A stretch of 64,000 bases of DNA from Sphingobacterium sp. UBA4616 (lineage in GTDB: Bacteria > Bacteroidota > Bacteroidia > Sphingobacteriales > Sphingobacteriaceae), in contig DGIS01000010.1 in the NCBI GenBank assembly GCA_002386525.1, positions 62,001 through 126,000 of the forward strand, in the 5' to 3' direction. The notes under the pieces are model-generated. The model ran no database searches. It was not told where the DNA came from and saw only the letters and a list, made by a program, of their open reading frames with translations. A program made the position numbers and the translations under genes. Shown one piece after another: positions 24,194-32,139 of this stretch. Numbering within the stretch: position 1 is the first letter of the stretch; every line of letters starts with the position of its first letter.

Positions 24194-24913
24194 TTATATC
24201 TGGCTATAATCATACGTATTATCAAAATATACAATTTCGATATCATCTGCCTTTACGTCAACAAATTGACAGCCGTCCTGATCGTCCCTGTATGCATTGG
24301 GATTAAGCATAAGATGGAATGTCGAAACAGCAATCCGTCCCCATGGATGTTCATAAAAAGTTTTGATGTTTTGCGGATCAAGCGAACATTTCAATATCAA
24401 AGGTTCTCCGATATTCATAATCTTGGATGAGATCCCTTTTCGTTCTTGAAGAGGCATATACACCTGCTCTCCCCCAAAATTGCGGAGGAGCGGTTCTGCT
24501 CCGTAATCATCTAGAGCACTTGTGGTAAAATTAAAATAAAGACGGCTATCTCTTGTTGATTTATCCTCTTCATCAAAATTCTTGCTCCATATATCTTTTA
24601 TAAGTTCAAGTTCATGGGATTCAAAAATTTTGTAATACTGTTTCAAAAAACTAGACCTTATTTCGGTTCCAGTGCGACAGGCCAGGCCATTTTTTGCTAT
24701 GTCAGTCGCTATTGCCCTTGTATAATGGAAGCCGATAATACGTTTATTCTTGCAATAATTATCGATATTTTCAATAAGAGAAGAAATGCGAGGATCTTCC
24801 TTAATTGAATCCATAAAATCATTATCTATAAAGGTCTCCTTGCATGCACTAAGCTTTTTTAGATATTTTGCTGGAATACCTTCGAGATTATTCAGATTCA
24901 ATACTCCTTTCAT
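24194..24913 (-). CDS. Unknown protein with ADP-ribosyltransferase-like pattern
   Basis: A 239-residue protein from ATG 24913; a GTG start would add 13 residues. It contains GFHYTRAIATDIAKNGL and later LYFNFTTSALDDYG, then RNFGGEQVYM. His in an HYT/HYTR motif, then a Gly-Leu strand end and a late Glu, resemble the H-x-E arrangement in some ADP-ribosyltransferase-fold toxins, but I cannot place it firmly. It is convergent with the PD-(D/E)XK gene (39 bases apart) and lies just downstream of a HEPN-type gene read in the same direction. Confidence 0.4.
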   Translation of the reverse strand: MKGVLNLNNLEGIPAKYLKKLSACKETFIDNDFMDSIKEDPRISSLIENIDNYCKNKRIIGFHYTRAIATDIAKNGLACRTGTEIRSSFLKQYYKIFESHELELIKDIWSKNFDEEDKSTRDSRLYFNFTTSALDDYGAEPLLRNFGGEQVYMPLQERKGISSKIMNIGEPLILKCSLDPQNIKTFYEHPWGRIAVSTFHLMLNPNAYRDDQDGCQFVDVKADDIEIVYFDNTYDYSQI

Positions 24914-25008
24914 AATTGTGTTAAAATTTATGAATGATTCTGCAGATATCACTTATAATATTCAGTACTGGGGGAAGGGACTTTGGACCTATGAGTTGTA
25001 CATCATAC

Positions 25009-25857
25009 TCATACGTTCTTAGACAAATCTATTATAGCGGCTTTTAAAACTTGCCATGATATCTTAGCCGTCTCTATATCTGGATTAAATCGGGAAGCCA
25101 TCTGTTGATATGGATGAATATAATTTCTAAAATCCCTGAGAGAGTGACTATATTTTTTTACATCTAATCCTAGTAAACCTAGATTGTGTGATACATCTAT
25201 AAAGTTCGACAAGGTCCAATCGTTAAAAGCAAGAACTTTCTGCGTTTCTCTGTTTTTCGGGCTAATCGAACATTGATTATAATCCCGCATTTTACTAGAT
25301 GCAATGCCCAGCAATATACCTTCTAAAACGCTTCCGCATAGAATAACGCAAGATAATGCCGATTTGGATTTAATTGAATTTTTTATTTCAATAATTCTAG
25401 CATCTAAAACATCTATAACTGCTCCGTCTATTTTCAATTTTTCTAAAGAAATGATATCAAAATCCTTACTTAAAAAGTCATCAATTGACTCCTCCTTTTT
25501 TACATTTTGAACAGCAACCCCAAATAATTTATCCGCGATACGAGTAGCTTCCCGTTCTAAAATATTATCGTTTTCGGTGATCGTTACGCCTTTTAAAAGC
25601 ATTGCCGTTTTCCATACTTCTGTCAACTCCAATATTAACTTTCCAACAACATGGTTATTTTCTAGGTTCCAAAACGCTCTAAGCCGGTTAGCTTTTGAGT
25701 CCCCATAAATTGAGTACCTGTCGGAGTAGATGTCAATTTTAAAATTATCAAAAATAAATTGTTGGAATTTTTGATTGGAAAATTCTAGAACGTAACCCCC
25801 TTCCATTTTGAAGAGTTTTTCGAGAATTAACTTCTCAGATTGTTTAAGATGCGCCAT
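25009..25857 (-). CDS. AbiJ/HEPN-type abortive-infection-like protein
   Basis: A 282-residue protein. The first 90 residues (YSIYGDSKANRLRAFWNLE, NNHVVGKLILEL) resemble the N-terminal domains found on AbiJ-like defence proteins. The C-terminus carries SLRDFRNYIHPYQ, matching the R-x(3-5)-H catalytic pattern of HEPN ribonucleases. HEPN domains with such N-terminal sensors are common in abortive-infection toxins. The gene precedes the 24913 gene in the same direction with a gap of about 95 bases. Placement in the family is by pattern, so moderate. Confidence 0.5.
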   Translation of the reverse strand: MAHLKQSEKLILEKLFKMEGGYVLEFSNQKFQQFIFDNFKIDIYSDRYSIYGDSKANRLRAFWNLENNHVVGKLILELTEVWKTAMLLKGVTITENDNILEREATRIADKLFGVAVQNVKKEESIDDFLSKDFDIISLEKLKIDGAVIDVLDARIIEIKNSIKSKSALSCVILCGSVLEGILLGIASSKMRDYNQCSISPKNRETQKVLAFNDWTLSNFIDVSHNLGLLGLDVKKYSHSLRDFRNYIHPYQQMASRFNPDIETAKISWQVLKAAIIDLSKNV

Positions 25858-26145
25858 AATTATCTATGTAATTTTTATCAATAGGAATTATATAAGAATA
25901 CTTTGAATTGTTCAAAATGCTGTAGGACTTACTATAGCTTAAAAGTAATAAATTATTCAGATTAAAAGGATTCATCGCGGATGTATTCAGATGTTTTATA
26001 AATAAAAAATGAACTAATTTTGGCGCCATTTCGTAAGAATAATTATGCGCATTCTAAAAATTGTCTATTAGCGCCATATTTAGCTAACAATAATATTCCG
26101 TATATTGCGCTTTTAATTAGATACCATAATTAATTATCTTTTCTT

Positions 26146-27297
26146 ATGAATATTATTCCTCAAAATACTGGTGAGATCGAAGAAGAACTTGGTAACGAGA
26201 ATTCAATTACTGAAGTACCTTTTAATCCTAATGACATTAGTATTAATATAGTTCCACGAAACATCGGTCAGCTGGTTGAAATGTTAGAATATGATGAAAT
26301 TTTAATTCCAAAATATCAAAGACTGCCTAACTTGTGGGATGCGAAAAAGAAAAGTCGCTTTATTGAGTCACTTATGTTAAGTCTGCCAATCCCCTTATTC
26401 TATTTTGATGAGGGTGAGGACAAAAAATGGAGAGTGATTGACGGCCTCCAAAGAATTAGCACCCTTGAACATTTTATACTCGCTGATAAAAAAGACGATA
26501 CTCTTAGTGGTAACAATGTTGCCTTCCGCCTTCAAGATTTAGAATTTAGAACAGAGTTCAATGGTAAATTATGGGCTGAATTGCCTAAAGATGTCCAAAG
26601 AAGAATATCAACGAATCAAGTTACAATAAATTTGATTGGGAAAGGGACACCAGATGCGGTCAAGTTTAATATATTTAGCAGAATAAATCAGGGCGGAATA
26701 GAACTAGCACCACAAGAAATTCGCACCGCCCTCTTTCAAGGCTACAGAATTGATTTTTTAGAAGAACTATTGTCACCAGATAGTGCCGAAGGTCAATCAT
26801 TTCTAAAAGCTACGGATAATTCTATACCTTCAAAACGACAGCAAGATTTAGACTTTATAACGCGTTTCATTACGTTCTACTTATTAAACTACAGCGCTTA
26901 CGAACCTGATATGGATTCATTCCTAACTAAAGGAACTAAAGAAATTCCAATCGATATCATTTTACAATCAGATATAAAAGATAGATTTCGAAAAGCTATG
27001 GAACTTGCTTTCAATATTTTCGGTAGAGATGCTTTTAGAAAAAGTCGGGAAGTTACAGACAAAAGAAAGCCTATAAATAAACCTCTTTTTGAAGTTATAA
27101 GTGTATCGTTTGCAAAATGTTCGGATGACACACGAATTGCAGTTTTAAATGATCGGGAAAATTTTATAGAACAGTTTAGACAAATACAGCAAGATGATAA
27201 ATTCTGGTCATCTATTACTACAGGTACTGCCACGAAAGAAAGAGTCAAATTGAGACATGAAGAATTCAAGAAATTAATAGATAAGTATACCGTATGA
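26146..27297 (+). CDS. DUF262 domain protein (ParB-like), first gene of three-gene defence-type operon
   Basis: A 383-residue DUF262 protein. The GQLVEMLEYDEILIPKYQR block, WDAKKKSRFIESLMLSLPIP and the DGLQRISTLEHF motif (variant of the DGQQR active-site loop) are all typical. DUF262 is the ParB/Srx-like domain that hydrolyses NTP in GmrSD and BrxU. No C-terminal DUF1524 HNH domain is present, so any nuclease must come from elsewhere. The stop overlaps the next start by four bases (ATGA). It is the first gene of a coupled trio with a DUF3696 ATPase and an unknown protein. Confidence 0.75.
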   Translation: MNIIPQNTGEIEEELGNENSITEVPFNPNDISINIVPRNIGQLVEMLEYDEILIPKYQRLPNLWDAKKKSRFIESLMLSLPIPLFYFDEGEDKKWRVIDGLQRISTLEHFILADKKDDTLSGNNVAFRLQDLEFRTEFNGKLWAELPKDVQRRISTNQVTINLIGKGTPDAVKFNIFSRINQGGIELAPQEIRTALFQGYRIDFLEELLSPDSAEGQSFLKATDNSIPSKRQQDLDFITRFITFYLLNYSAYEPDMDSFLTKGTKEIPIDIILQSDIKDRFRKAMELAFNIFGRDAFRKSREVTDKRKPINKPLFEVISVSFAKCSDDTRIAVLNDRENFIEQFRQIQQDDKFWSSITTGTATKERVKLRHEEFKKLIDKYTV

Positions 27298-28439
27298 TCA
27301 AACATATTCAGATTAGTAACTTCAAATCGCACAAAGAGACCTCTTTAGACCTAGGAAATTTAACAGTCTTGTGTGGATCTAATGGTGTCGGAAAATCATC
27401 AGCTATTCAGGCACTATTACTTTTAAGAGAATCATATCTATCTAATTCTAGCTTTGAATACCTTGATCTAAAATCAAATCCTATTAATATTGGTTCCGCG
27501 AAAGACGCTATTTACCAATTTGCTAAAAAAAATGAAATTGTGTTCAGTATAATAACTGATACAAATAAATTGCAATATATTTTTGAAGCAAAAGATTCCG
27601 AATTAGGCAAAACTGTTATGTATAAACCATCGGCAGTTACTCATCTTTCAGACCGAGAAACTTTATCAATAGAAAATATTTTTGATAAAAACTGTCAATT
27701 CATTAGTGCCGCACGTTTGGGCCCTCAGCCATTCTATCAAAAGGATGATGTTGTAGTAGATATCTATAATCAAATCTCTGTTATGGAAGGTCGAGCTGAA
27801 CATTTTATCCACTATCTGATGGTCAATCAAGATAAGCCTGTTCTAAAAGAACTTTTAAATCCATCTACTAAAGATGAGGATTTATTCTACCAAACATCAG
27901 CTTGGGAAAAAGAAATAAGCAATGGAGTAAATGTGGTCGTGGAAGATTTAGGAAATCTTGGATACGAACTCAAATATCAATTTACTACCGAATCAAAAGA
28001 AGGAAGAACTGATATCTTCAAATCCATAAATGTTGGCTTTGGTCTTTCTTACGTAATGCCAATAATAGTCGGAATTCTTTCAGCTCCAGTAGGTGCGCTT
28101 CTATTAATTGAAAACCCTGAAGCACATATCCATCCTAATGGTCAATCGAAGCTAGCAGAACTCATATGTTTAGCAGCTGAAGCAGGAGTCCAAATCATTG
28201 TTGAAACTCACAGCGATCATATAATCAATGGAATATTAGTGCAAAGTAAAAGATTCGAAAATGAAGCTAAAGGCATAAACAGAGAAAAAGTTTCCGTCTA
28301 TCATTTCGCAAGGGATGAGCAAGAACATAAAAGCATCGCCACAAAAATCCCAATTGAAGCGGGAGGAAAAATAAAACATACTCCTCAGGGCTTCTTTGAT
28401 CAGTTCACTATCGATAGAAAATTTTTATTAGACTTCTAA
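27294..28439 (+). CDS. DUF3696 AAA-type ATPase, second gene of the trio
   Basis: A 381-residue ABC/AAA-like ATPase. Walker A is CGSNGVGKSSA near residues 26-36, Walker B/D-loop is LLIENPEAHIHP, and the IIVETHSDHIINGI H-loop follows, the DUF3696-type C-terminus. It resembles RecF/OLD-type ATPases without a TOPRIM domain. It overlaps the DUF262 gene by four bases and the third gene by one base (TAATG), so all three are translated together. Within the operon it is the likely sensor or motor. Confidence 0.78.
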   Translation: MIKHIQISNFKSHKETSLDLGNLTVLCGSNGVGKSSAIQALLLLRESYLSNSSFEYLDLKSNPINIGSAKDAIYQFAKKNEIVFSIITDTNKLQYIFEAKDSELGKTVMYKPSAVTHLSDRETLSIENIFDKNCQFISAARLGPQPFYQKDDVVVDIYNQISVMEGRAEHFIHYLMVNQDKPVLKELLNPSTKDEDLFYQTSAWEKEISNGVNVVVEDLGNLGYELKYQFTTESKEGRTDIFKSINVGFGLSYVMPIIVGILSAPVGALLLIENPEAHIHPNGQSKLAELICLAAEAGVQIIVETHSDHIINGILVQSKRFENEAKGINREKVSVYHFARDEQEHKSIATKIPIEAGGKIKHTPQGFFDQFTIDRKFLLDF

Positions 28440-29215
28440 TGTACAGCGATTTTCACTTCTTCATCGATTTCAATCCTAATCACTGGTTTGACAAGGGGAA
28501 ATTGTATTTTGATGAACTCAATAAAATCGTAGGATTAGTTCGACAACATAAATGCAATTTATATTATTGCAAAGAGCAGCTTTTGGAATTTGTCAGTTTT
28601 TGTAAAGATTTAGATGAAGATTTTATTACATCAACTGGAAATATTATTGAACTAATCATACAAGATGCCAATTCCATTCGAGCTACAGATTCATATTTTT
28701 TTAAATTACAGTTTAACAAAGAGGGGTCATATATACAGCCAATTCACGATTTATACTTAAAATCTCTAATCAATGAAAAAAAATTGGGGCTTCTTTCTGT
28801 TTACTGTGAAGAAGGAATACAATATTACCTTAAAGCCAATTCAAATGAAGAATTTGAAAAATTATCGTTATTGTTTTTCAATAGCGTCGACTCAATAGTT
28901 GAATGGTTAGTAAACTGTGGTGAAAAAAGAACATTTAATTTGTCGCCGAAACATGGGCAAAATGGAATTGGAAATTGGCCTGGAGAATCGTCTTTATTGT
29001 GTAGCTCCGAACAAGCACAAGTTTTATTGAATAAAGCGATTGGTGATTTTGTTAACTTAAAAAGATTATTTTTCTTTGACGAATCAACAAACACATATAT
29101 AGAATTTTTTTTCGAAGGTAATAATCCTCAGAAATCGTGGCACGGATTTCATCTAAAAAAGGAAGATTGGGATAAAAGAGTGCCCAGTAGCATAAGAAAG
29201 TACTTTGCCATATAG
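28439..29215 (+). CDS. Unknown third protein of the DUF262-DUF3696 operon
   Basis: A 258-residue protein without a recognised motif, beginning MYSDFHFFIDFNPNHWFDKG and ending WHGFHLKKEDWDKRVPSSIRKYFAI. A central NLSPKHGQNGIGNWPGESS stretch rich in Gly and polar residues might be a conserved loop. It is fused by a 1-base start/stop overlap to the ATPase gene, so it should be a fixed part of the same system. It may be the effector or specificity unit. No signal peptide or membrane segment is visible. Confidence 0.6.
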   Translation: MYSDFHFFIDFNPNHWFDKGKLYFDELNKIVGLVRQHKCNLYYCKEQLLEFVSFCKDLDEDFITSTGNIIELIIQDANSIRATDSYFFKLQFNKEGSYIQPIHDLYLKSLINEKKLGLLSVYCEEGIQYYLKANSNEEFEKLSLLFFNSVDSIVEWLVNCGEKRTFNLSPKHGQNGIGNWPGESSLLCSSEQAQVLLNKAIGDFVNLKRLFFFDESTNTYIEFFFEGNNPQKSWHGFHLKKEDWDKRVPSSIRKYFAI

Positions 29216-29361
29216 CTATATATTTACGGTAAGCAGCATTCTTTTATTACTAGATTTAAGTGATTTTAAAAATGTTAAAGTTGGGAGAAGCTATTAGATA
29301 GAAAACTCCTTTTGACTAACTCAAATACTCTTAAATTTTACAAAAAAATCTAAAGAATCAC

Positions 29362-29369
29362 TATATTTG
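29362..29369 (+). promoter_or_regulatory. TATATTTG promoter box
   Basis: TATATTTG fits the Bacteroidota -7 consensus TAnnTTTG exactly. No protein gene follows within 600 bases on this strand, so it would drive a short transcript ending at the terminator 200 bases downstream. Confidence 0.4.
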
Positions 29370-29538
29370 TATTTACGAATAGAGATCAAACGTTCATTAA
29401 ATTCAAGGGGCTTTTTCGCAGGAGCCCTTATAAGATATAGAAGAGAAAAAAAAGAAATTTTATTGGAGATGGCGCTTTTCATGGCACCCATCTGTTAAAT
29501 CAATAAAAAGCTAGCTTTAAATGGGCTATAGCGATTAA

Positions 29539-29560
29539 GTTCGAATCCCGCCTCTTCTGA
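29539..29560 (+). other. tRNA 3'-end fragment, candidate attachment site
   Basis: The 22 bases GTTCGAATCCCGCCTCTTCT plus GA contain a T-loop (TTCGAAT), the 3' strand of a T-stem (CCCGC) and an acceptor 3' strand. The five bases before the T-loop (TTAAG) do not pair with CCCGC, so this is only the 3' part of a tRNA gene. That is the usual footprint left at one end of an element integrated by a tyrosine recombinase. The intact tRNA copy is expected outside the window, to the left. Confidence 0.5.
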
Positions 29561-29565
29561 AAAAT

Positions 29566-29597
29566 AAAAAAAGCTACCATATTGGTAGCTTTTTTTA
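29566..29597 (+). terminator. Intrinsic terminator after tRNA fragment
   Basis: AAAAAAAGCTACCA pairs perfectly with TGGTAGCTTTTTTT around a 3-base loop: a 7-bp GC-containing core with an A-run before and T-run after. It works on either strand. It follows the tRNA-like sequence by 6 bases, as terminators of tRNA genes do. Confidence 0.85.
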
Positions 29598-29664
29598 TTT
29601 AAAATGAGTGACGTGTCTCATTTACGGAGGCTAAACGACCAAAAGTTTAAAATAGTAAAATATA

Positions 29665-30018
29665 TTACTTTTCCATTTCTTTAAGTGCCCATTTTGCCAT
29701 CGCATCAATAACAGGTATTAAAGCTTCACCCGATTCGCTAAGGATATATGAAACGTGTGGCGGTACTATAGGTTTAGCCCTGCGTATTACCAGACCATCA
29801 TGCTCCATTTGTTTTAAATGTTGAATTAGCATCTTCTCGGTTATTGCCGGTATTGCCCGCTTCAATTCGCTATAACGTTTTTCCCCATTTGAAAGATGAT
29901 ATAATATAATCGGTTTCCAATATCCTCCGATTTTTTCCATGACATAACTTACCGGACAGTTATCTAGTGCATATTGCTTATTCTGCTGAATGGTGGATGT
30001 CGTTTTAATAGCTGTCAT
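29665..30018 (-). CDS. HxlR family transcriptional regulator
   Basis: A 117-residue winged-helix regulator with the HxlR hallmarks: CPVSYVMEKIGGYWKPIILY, the GEKRYSELKRAIPAITEKML recognition region and LSESGEALIPVIDAM. HxlR proteins bind DNA as dimers at TACTT-type palindromes and respond to electrophiles or aldehydes. It is divergent from an NmrA-like reductase gene, and two matching palindromes lie between them. It most likely represses that gene and itself. Confidence 0.88.
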   Translation of the reverse strand: MTAIKTTSTIQQNKQYALDNCPVSYVMEKIGGYWKPIILYHLSNGEKRYSELKRAIPAITEKMLIQHLKQMEHDGLVIRRAKPIVPPHVSYILSESGEALIPVIDAMAKWALKEMEK

Positions 30019-30024
30019 GATACA

Positions 30025-30054
30025 TACTTTAGGGTAAGTACTTGTATATAAGTA
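30025..30054. promoter_or_regulatory. Two overlapping TACTT-N6-AAGTA sites (HxlR operator)
   Basis: Sites at 30025-30040 (TACTT-TAGGGT-AAGTA) and 30039-30054 (TACTT-GTATAT-AAGTA) share two bases and lie between the HxlR gene and the divergent reductase gene. Both are perfect inverted repeats. They lie 11 bases before the rightward promoter box, so bound repressor would cover the polymerase site. Confidence 0.7.
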
Positions 30055-30064
30055 AGCGCAAATA

Positions 30065-30072
30065 TACCTTTG
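30065..30072 (+). promoter_or_regulatory. TACCTTTG promoter box of reductase gene
   Basis: It matches the TAnnTTTG consensus and lies 27 bases before the ATG chosen for the NmrA-like gene, a normal distance. Confidence 0.55.
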
Positions 30073-30098
30073 TTTCGATAAATAAAAAATGTTTTGTT

Positions 30099-30983
30099 AT
30101 GAAAATTATAATAACAGGGTCTTTAGGAAATGTTGGTCGCCCCCTTACTCAGCAATTAGCAGCGGCGGGACAAGATATTACCGTCATTAGCAGCAGCGCA
30201 TCCAAAAAAGCCAATATTGAAGAGTTAGGCGCTAACGCAGCAATTGGTTCAATGACGGATCTGGATTTTTTGGTTGAAACTTTCGAGGGTGCTGATGCAG
30301 TCTTCTTAATGACACCCCCCAATATGGGCGGTATAAATATTGTAGAAAAAACAGTGAGTGTGGCTAAGAATTATGCTGAAGCGGTTAAAAGAACTGGCGT
30401 GAAGAAAATTGTTATGCTAAGCAGCATAGGAGTCGAATCCGCGGTGGATAATGGGCCGATTAAAGGTCTCCATCTTATTGAAAAGCTTTATAACGATTTA
30501 GAAAATACGGAGGTAACCTTCTTAAGAGCAGGCTATTTTTACGCCAACTTCTTTAATGATATTGCTTTAATCAAAAATGCAGGAATAATTGGAGCAAATT
30601 TTCCTGAAACGACATTGTTGCCTGTTGTGCATCACTTTGATATAGCAAAAGCTGCAGCTGAGGAATTAGTTGTCAGCTCGCCAGGCAAAAAAGTAAGATA
30701 TATTGTCAGCGATGTTCGTAATGGGGCCGATTTCGCTAGAATTTTAGGAAGTGCAATCGGGATGCCTGCCCTGCCCTGGGTCCAATTTCAGGATGAAGAA
30801 TCATTAAATGGAATGCTGCAGGCGGGACTTCCACAGGAGGTAGCCGAACTCTATACAGAAATGGGATTGGGTATAAGAAAAGGAGTTTTGCAGCAAGATT
30901 TTATCGAGCATGGTTCGGTTGTAAGCGGAGTGATAAAACTGGAGGAATTTGCAAAAGAATTTGCGGTAAATTTTAGTTTTTGA
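30099..30983 (+). CDS. NmrA/azoreductase-type NAD(P)H-binding reductase
   Basis: A 294-residue Rossmann protein. I start at MKIIITGSLGNVGRP because it gives the nucleotide-binding GxxGxxG at the very N-terminus; a TTG start would add 19 unrelated residues and overlap the promoter. FLMTPP and KIVMLSSIGVE are typical of NmrA-like and quinone-reductase-like atypical SDRs. These reduce quinones or azo dyes or sense redox state. Pairing with an HxlR regulator is common for electrophile-induced reductases. Confidence 0.8.
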   Translation: MKIIITGSLGNVGRPLTQQLAAAGQDITVISSSASKKANIEELGANAAIGSMTDLDFLVETFEGADAVFLMTPPNMGGINIVEKTVSVAKNYAEAVKRTGVKKIVMLSSIGVESAVDNGPIKGLHLIEKLYNDLENTEVTFLRAGYFYANFFNDIALIKNAGIIGANFPETTLLPVVHHFDIAKAAAEELVVSSPGKKVRYIVSDVRNGADFARILGSAIGMPALPWVQFQDEESLNGMLQAGLPQEVAELYTEMGLGIRKGVLQQDFIEHGSVVSGVIKLEEFAKEFAVNFSF

Positions 30984-31122
30984 TCTCATTTTACCTTGCC
31001 TGTTTTCAACTTTGGAGGCAAATGAGAAAATTTCAGATAAAAAATCCGATTGTACTATCCCTAAAAAGTTAGACTAATCTAAGCAGTGTTTTAAATACCG
31101 GCCATTGCTCACCGACTTTACC

Positions 31123-32139
31123 TTAGATCTTGCTTCCTTTTACCGATCCATTTATTGCTTGTATGGTTTCTGCAAACAGGCGATACGAATTTAACCTGGC
31201 ATCGTGCGCAAAGATAGGGGAAGTCGCCATGATCTCATTGACACCTGCCTCCTGCAGAAACGACGAAAGGGACGACTGCAGCGTTTTAGGACTGCCGACG
31301 AACGAATAAGTGAGCATCTGTTGGGCAGAGAGTTTTTCGGAATTGCTCCACACCTCATTCATGTCATCAAGGGGCGGCTGAAGTGGTTTATAGTTCCCGG
31401 AAACGATTCCCAGAAACAATTGTTGTAGGGAAGTAAACAATCGGTGGGCCTCTGCGTCGGAATCAGCAGCTATCACATTTACACATGCCAAAGCATACGG
31501 TTCACGCAATTGGGCCGACGGCTTGAAGTGCTGTCGGTATAAAGGTATCGCAGTCTTAAGATGCCTCGGTGCAAAATGACTGGCGAAGGCATAAGGCAAT
31601 CCCATCTCAGCGGCTAATAAAGCACTTTCGGGACTTGATCCCAGAACCCAGATCGGTAAATCGAGTCCTTCTCCGGGAATGGCTCTTACCGGGCTGGTAC
31701 TGTTTTCAGCAGAAAAGAAAAGCTGCAGGCGCCTAATGTCTCCGGGAAAATCTGGCTCCACCCTGAAATTCTCACCGCGGATGGCCAGCATTGTCAATAG
31801 ATCCGTGCCTGGCGCCCGTCCCACACCTAGGTCGATGCGGCCTGGATAGAGTGAACTCAATGTACCGAATTGTTCTGCTACGATCAAGGGAGCATGGTTT
31901 GGCAACATGATGCCCCCCGACCCTACCCGAATCCGGTTTGTAACACCTGCAATATGCCCGATCAGAACTGCTGTTGCTGAACTTGCTACATTAGCCACAT
32001 TGTGATGCTCGGCCAGCCAGAAACGAGTGTACCCTAGCTGTTCAACTTCACGTGCAAGATCAGCACTTTTCTTAAAAGTATCGCTTGGCTGGTCACCCTG
32101 TACGACAGTTGCCAGATCCAGAACTGAATATTTGATCAT
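31123..32139 (-). CDS. LLM class flavin-dependent oxidoreductase
   Basis: A 338-residue bacterial luciferase-like monooxygenase. Family features are YTRFWLAEHHN, SGGIMLPNHAPLIVAEQFGTL, YPGRIDLGVGRAPGTD and LPIWVLGSSPESA. It uses reduced flavin to oxidise an unknown substrate. It belongs to the single-component LLM group related to YhbW. It stands alone on the minus strand, with its promoter in the gap shared with the divergent SDR gene. Confidence 0.88.
   Translation of the reverse strand: MIKYSVLDLATVVQGDQPSDTFKKSADLAREVEQLGYTRFWLAEHHNVANVASSATAVLIGHIAGVTNRIRVGSGGIMLPNHAPLIVAEQFGTLSSLYPGRIDLGVGRAPGTDLLTMLAIRGENFRVEPDFPGDIRRLQLFFSAENSTSPVRAIPGEGLDLPIWVLGSSPESALLAAEMGLPYAFASHFAPRHLKTAIPLYRQHFKPSAQLREPYALACVNVIAADSDAEAHRLFTSLQQLFLGIVSGNYKPLQPPLDDMNEVWSNSEKLSAQQMLTYSFVGSPKTLQSSLSSFLQEAGVNEIMATSPIFAHDARLNSYRLFAETIQAINGSVKGSKI

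Larger units (their letters stand above)
29216..29664. other. Element end: promoter, structured RNA-like stretch, tRNA fragment, terminator
   Basis: No protein gene is visible. The gap holds a TATATTTG promoter box at 29362, a hairpin AAGGGGCT/AGCCCTT (29406-29431), a second weak hairpin AGATGG/CCATCT near 29468-29492, a tRNA 3'-end-like sequence at 29539 and an intrinsic terminator at 29566. Defence genes stop before it and ordinary chromosomal genes begin after it. Confidence 0.5.

Noticed and set aside
26020..26110. Repeated GCGCCAT motifs before the DUF262 gene as an operator
   Set aside because: Only two short copies with irregular spacing and no partner regulator; chance is likely.
29439..29560. 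Complete tRNA or tmRNA gene
   Set aside because: AGAAGAG and CTCTTCT could pair as an acceptor stem, but no D-arm, anticodon arm or paired T-stem is found between them, and the length and start do not fit tmRNA.
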